This document shows, piece by piece, positions 5,455-7,618 of a stretch of DNA of 7,618 bases. Source of the stretch: Chloroflexota bacterium (GTDB lineage Bacteria; Chloroflexota; Dehalococcoidia; SM23-28-2; RBG-16-64-32); assembly GCA_016190405.1 (NCBI GenBank), contig JACPQO010000053.1:1-7618 (forward strand), written 5' to 3'. Each line of letters opens with the position of its first letter. The first letter of the stretch is position 1. The position numbers were made by a program, and so were the translations under genes. The notes below the pieces were generated by a model, which saw only the letters and a list, made by a program, of their open reading frames with translations, did not search any database and was not told the origin of the DNA.

Positions 5455-5716
5455 GGGATTTATCGATCTGCCTTACCCGCTCCTCGATGATCTCGCGCTT
5501 GACGTCCTCCCACTCCCCACCAATGTCTTCGAAGGTCTGCGAGGCGATCCACTGCGCCGCCTTGCGCCGCTCCTCTTCCGTGGGGCGCACGACATACTTC
5601 TCGACGGCCTCGCGGACGACGGAGCCCACGGAGCGTCCCTTGGCATGAGCGATATCCTCCAGGCGACGGTACTCGGCCGGGTCAAACAGTATCTCGACTC
5701 GCTTCTTGAGGGCCAT
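5441..5716 (-). CDS. vapB: Ribbon-helix-helix antitoxin (VapB type)
   Basis: Predicted antitoxin and DNA-binding autorepressor, 91 residues. Residues 4-43 fit a CopG/Arc-like ribbon-helix-helix: strand KRVEILF, helix PAEYRRLEDIAHAKG, turn, helix SVGSVVREAVEKYV. The charged C-terminal half (about 45-91) would wrap and inhibit the toxin encoded immediately downstream. The ATG at 5716 has GGAGG 4 nt upstream. A sigma70-like promoter (5740-5768) and a dyad (5723-5738) precede it, fitting feedback repression by the antitoxin or the toxin-antitoxin complex. The identification as an antitoxin rests on fold and on the overlap with the PIN gene. Confidence 0.85.
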   Translation of the reverse strand: MALKKRVEILFDPAEYRRLEDIAHAKGRSVGSVVREAVEKYVVRPTEEERRKAAQWIASQTFEDIGGEWEDVKREIIEERVRQIDKSLETD

Positions 5717-5722
5717 GTGACC

Positions 5723-5738
5723 TCCGTATGCCTACGGA
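5723..5738. promoter_or_regulatory. Dyad operator candidate TCCGTA-TGCC-TACGGA
   Basis: A perfect 6-bp inverted repeat with a 4-nt centre, placed just downstream of the -10 box, over the predicted transcript start and overlapping the antitoxin's Shine-Dalgarno sequence (GGAGG, 5725-5721). This is where ribbon-helix-helix antitoxins commonly bind to repress their own operon. Binding by VapB is inferred. Confidence 0.5.
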
Positions 5739-5739
5739 T

Positions 5740-5768
5740 ATGCTAGCCTTGGACCGGCTGTCCGTCAA
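5740..5768 (-). promoter_or_regulatory. Sigma70-like promoter of the toxin-antitoxin operon
   Basis: On the minus strand, TTGACG (5 of 6 to the -35 consensus, 5768-5763) is followed by a 17-nt spacer and TAGCAT (4 of 6 to the -10 consensus, 5745-5740). The predicted start site is near 5733, about 17 nt before the antitoxin ATG. It is the best promoter in the window and could serve all five overlapping genes down to deacetylase copy 1. Confidence 0.6.
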
Positions 5769-5783
5769 TGGCCTGACCGCCGC

Positions 5784-6656
5784 TCACGGCGCCAGCACCT
5801 GCGGCACCGAACCGATGCCGTACCCCTGCGCCCGCAACCCAGCGATGATGTCCGGCAGGGCGCTGGCGTCCTGCGAAGCGGAGCCAACGTGGAAGATGTA
5901 TATCGCCCCCGCCTCTGCCAGGCTCAGGCAGCGCTGCACGATCTCCTCAGCCGGTATCCCCTGCCAGCCCCGCGAGTCCACCGTCCACATGACGTTGTAC
6001 CAGTAGCCGCGGGCGTAGATATCGGCGTTGACCGAATTGTCGTAGTCGCCGTATGGAGGGCGGAAGTACGGTTTGGTCGTGGCTCCCGTGAGCTGCCTGA
6101 CGATCCCCTCCGTGCGGTCGAGCTGCTCCCAGCGCTGGGCCTGCGTCAGCGGCGGCTGGCCCGTCGAAAGTCCCGTGAATGAAGGGTGGTCGTACGAGTG
6201 GTTGATGATGTGGTGCCCCTCCTGGACGATACGGCGAAGGAGCTCCGGGTTCTCCTCCGCCCACTTGCCCGTGACACCGAAGCTGGCGGTGATGCCGTTG
6301 GCCTTCAGAGTGTCCAGGATCTCTGCTGTAAAGCCGGCGTCGGCGCCGGCGTCGAAGCTGAAGGCCACGGCCGCCCGGCTGGGATCGCCCTTACGGATAA
6401 CCTGCGCCGGGCCCGCCGGCGGCGACGGCGTCGCGGTGGCCGTATCCGTGACTGTGGCCGGCGCCGTCTCGGTTGGTGTCACCGTGGCGCTCGCAGTGGG
6501 TGCAGGCGACGGCTGCGGCGACGCCGCTGGGGTGACCGTGGCGGAAGGAGTCAGGGTTGGCGCACCGGCCCCGCCGCCGCAGGCCGCGACGAACAGCAGT
6601 AGCGCAGCGGCCAGCCAGCACGTCAAACCCCCTCCGCTCCAGGTCACTACTGGCAT
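5784..6656 (-). CDS. CE4 polysaccharide deacetylase lipoprotein (copy 2)
   Basis: Predicted surface-anchored NodB-type deacetylase of 290 residues. The lipobox is FVAA-C with Cys26. A Thr/Pro/Ala/Ser linker spans about 34-81 and the catalytic domain about 84-288. Motifs are SFDAGAD (100-106), HSYDH (153-157), RPPYG (199-203), D227-x-x-x-W231 and IFH (254-256). The second Asp of the usual TFDD motif is Ala103, with Asp106 nearby, a variant I associate with many Gram-positive and Chloroflexota members. The ATG at 6656 is chosen over an in-frame TTG at 6707: from it, both deacetylases have exactly 26 residues to the lipid Cys and share the MP-x-VT-x-x-G-x-GL pattern. Unlike copy 1 it ends right after the catalytic domain. 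It sits between the MOSC gene (61 nt upstream) and the toxin-antitoxin promoter region. Confidence 0.9.
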   Translation of the reverse strand: MPVVTWSGGGLTCWLAAALLLFVAACGGGAGAPTLTPSATVTPAASPQPSPAPTASATVTPTETAPATVTDTATATPSPPAGPAQVIRKGDPSRAAVAFSFDAGADAGFTAEILDTLKANGITASFGVTGKWAEENPELLRRIVQEGHHIINHSYDHPSFTGLSTGQPPLTQAQRWEQLDRTEGIVRQLTGATTKPYFRPPYGDYDNSVNADIYARGYWYNVMWTVDSRGWQGIPAEEIVQRCLSLAEAGAIYIFHVGSASQDASALPDIIAGLRAQGYGIGSVPQVLAP

Positions 6657-6678
6657 CCCGAATGGACAACGCGCGCGG

Positions 6679-6707
6679 ACTGTAAAGGGAATCGGCTGCG
6701 GCGCCAA
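6679..6707 (-). promoter_or_regulatory. Weak promoter candidate for deacetylase copy 2
   Basis: On the minus strand, TTGGCG (6707-6702) and TACAGT (6684-6679) are separated by exactly 17 nt, each matching 4 of 6 consensus bases. The start site would be near 6672, giving a leader of about 16 nt before the ATG at 6656. Its location in the only sizeable gap of the argG-side genes supports it, but the match is modest. Confidence 0.3.
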
Positions 6708-6715
6708 GACGGCGC
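6701..6715 (-). terminator. GC-rich hairpin just after the MOSC stop (weak terminator candidate)
   Basis: GCGCC and GGCGC arms with a 5-nt loop begin 3 nt after the MOSC stop codon. No U-tract follows directly, so an intrinsic terminator is doubtful; it may be a weak attenuating or mRNA-end structure. It overlaps the -35 half of the promoter candidate. Confidence 0.2.
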
Positions 6716-6717
6716 AA

Positions 6718-7173
6718 TTATGCGGGACGCACAGGGTCCCCGGTCCGGATCACGCCCTCCCGGAGGACTTCCGCCCGCAGCCCGCCGCGGTGCACCAGGG
6801 CCGGCAGCACCTTCTCATCGGTAAGCGACGCCAGGTGCGCGCAGGGCTCACACAGGCGCACGCCGCGCAGGACCACCTGGCCCACGGCGAACTCGCGGCC
6901 CACCAGGTGGTTCAGGGCCACACCGCGGGTCACGATGTTGCGGCGGGAATCGCCGGGTCCCAGCTTGACGCCGTAGTCCCGCGCGGCCGCCTCGACCGCC
7001 TCGATCTCGATGAGGGTCACGTCCCGGCCTTGCCCCGGCTCCCTCGCCGGCCTGCCGAAGTGCCGGTCGCCCTCCAGGCCCATGCCGGCCACAACGCGCA
7101 CCTCCGGCACCGGGCGGGTCGGCTCGCCCCGGCCGTCGGCGATGTGGATAGATTCGACGAACCCGCTCGACAT
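6718..7173 (-). CDS. Stand-alone MOSC-domain protein
   Basis: Single MOSC domain of 151 residues, cytoplasmic. The MOSC fold is named for the C-terminal part of molybdenum cofactor sulfurase; stand-alone members are thought to handle sulfur or bind molybdenum cofactor, but most are uncharacterised. Recognised from AGMGLEGDRH (29-38), the RDVTLIE strand (50-56), SRRNIVTRG (76-84), the V-G-R-x-F-x-V-G turn (91-98) and RGVRLCEPCAHL (103-114) with Cys108 and Cys111; one of these should be the family's conserved cysteine. The ATG lies 13 nt after the argG stop with only a weak AGG upstream, so it is probably cotranscribed with argG. No molybdoenzyme is seen in the window, so its partner is unknown. 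Confidence 0.85.
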   Translation of the reverse strand: MSSGFVESIHIADGRGEPTRPVPEVRVVAGMGLEGDRHFGRPAREPGQGRDVTLIEIEAVEAAARDYGVKLGPGDSRRNIVTRGVALNHLVGREFAVGQVVLRGVRLCEPCAHLASLTDEKVLPALVHRGGLRAEVLREGVIRTGDPVRPA

Positions 7174-7186
7174 GTCGCCTGCCTGT

Positions 7187-7618
7187 CTAGGAGGAACGCT
7201 CAGGTTCCTCTGTCATCATCTGAGCCTGCGCCTGCACCCGCACCGGCAGCCCCCAGATGTGGATGAACCCCACCGCCGCCGTCCGGTCGAAGGCATCGGC
7301 CTTGTCGTACGTGGCCAGCGAGAAGTCGTACAGGCTGCGCGGCGACTTCCGCCCCACCACCGTGGCGCTGCCCTTATGCAGCCTCACCCGCACGGCGCCG
7401 GTTACGTGCCGCTGCGTGGACTGCACGTAGGCCGCCAGGTCCTGGTGGTGGGCCGTGAACCACAGCCCGTTATAGATCAGCTCCGCGTACTCCTGGGCGA
7501 TGCGGGCCTTCAGCCGCAACTGATCCTTGGAGAGGGTCAGCGCCTCCAGACCCTCGTGGGCGGCCAGCAGGGTGACCGCCGCCGGCGCCTCGTATATCTC
7601 CCGCGACTTGATGCCGAC
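7187..7618 (-). CDS. argG: Argininosuccinate synthase, C-terminal part (cut by window edge)
   Basis: Argininosuccinate synthase joins citrulline and aspartate using ATP, the step before argH in arginine biosynthesis. The last 143 residues are present, open to the right edge. Diagnostic segments are VGIKSREIYEAPAA at the cut end, QEYAELIYNGLWF, and the C-terminal run KSPRSLYDFSLATY followed by AFDRTAAVGFIHIWGLP. The tail after that (about 20 residues, Gln/Glu rich) is not conserved. The stop lies 13 nt before the MOSC gene. argH lies about 6.8 kb downstream on the same strand rather than next to it. Confidence 0.95.
   Translation of the reverse strand, partial: VGIKSREIYEAPAAVTLLAAHEGLEALTLSKDQLRLKARIAQEYAELIYNGLWFTAHHQDLAAYVQSTQRHVTGAVRVRLHKGSATVVGRKSPRSLYDFSLATYDKADAFDRTAAVGFIHIWGLPVRVQAQAQMMTEEPERSS

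Noticed and set aside
6657..6707. Longer deacetylase copy 2 starting at the TTG at 6707
   Set aside because: It has no Shine-Dalgarno sequence, puts 17 extra residues before the signal peptide, and breaks the match with copy 1, whose lipid cysteine is also residue 26 from its ATG.
6073..7266. Plus-strand open frame of 397 codons opposite deacetylase copy 2, the MOSC gene and the argG end
   Set aside because: It spans three real genes in antisense; its Val/Ala/Gly run is only the reverse of the Thr-Pro linker codons.

Overview
The window looks like a high-GC bacterial chromosome segment, most plausibly from the Chloroflexota (Dehalococcoidia-like). The reasons are the lipoprotein deacetylases with long Thr-Pro linkers, the PAS plus LuxR-type regulator with a cysteine-rich loop, and strong GC bias at third codon positions. 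The phylum is an inference from gene style; no 16S or other marker is present.

Layout, from the right end (nearly everything reads on the minus strand). The window opens with the C-terminal third of argininosuccinate synthase (argG), followed after 13 nt by a small MOSC-domain protein. Then comes a CE4 polysaccharide deacetylase lipoprotein (copy 2). Next is a tightly overlapping five-gene block: a ribbon-helix-helix antitoxin, a PIN-domain VapC-type toxin, two tandem HAD-family hydrolases that are paralogues of each other, and a second CE4 deacetylase lipoprotein (copy 1). A two-domain multicopper oxidase on the plus strand converges on that block. It is transcribed divergently from a PAS-LuxR regulator. 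The window closes with the N-terminus of argininosuccinate lyase (argH).

How the parts may work together. argG and argH catalyse the last two steps of arginine synthesis and are often adjacent; here about 6.8 kb of unrelated accessory genes lie between them. The two deacetylases are probably anchored outside the membrane and act on cell-surface glycans. The multicopper oxidase also carries an N-terminal membrane anchor and should act outside the cytoplasm. Its divergent PAS-LuxR neighbour is the obvious candidate regulator, and the intergenic region holds two dyads. The toxin-antitoxin pair has a good sigma70-type promoter with a dyad over the predicted transcript start and ribosome binding site, so it may be autoregulated, and the HAD and deacetylase genes downstream may share that transcript.

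The most striking noncoding element is a 31-nt near-perfect dyad (382-412). It contains a perfect TATAAT and ends exactly on the argH start codon, which suggests leaderless transcription and/or sequestration of the start codon in read-through RNA. No RNA genes, insertion sequences or CRISPR arrays were seen, and no stretch over 300 bases lacks a gene.
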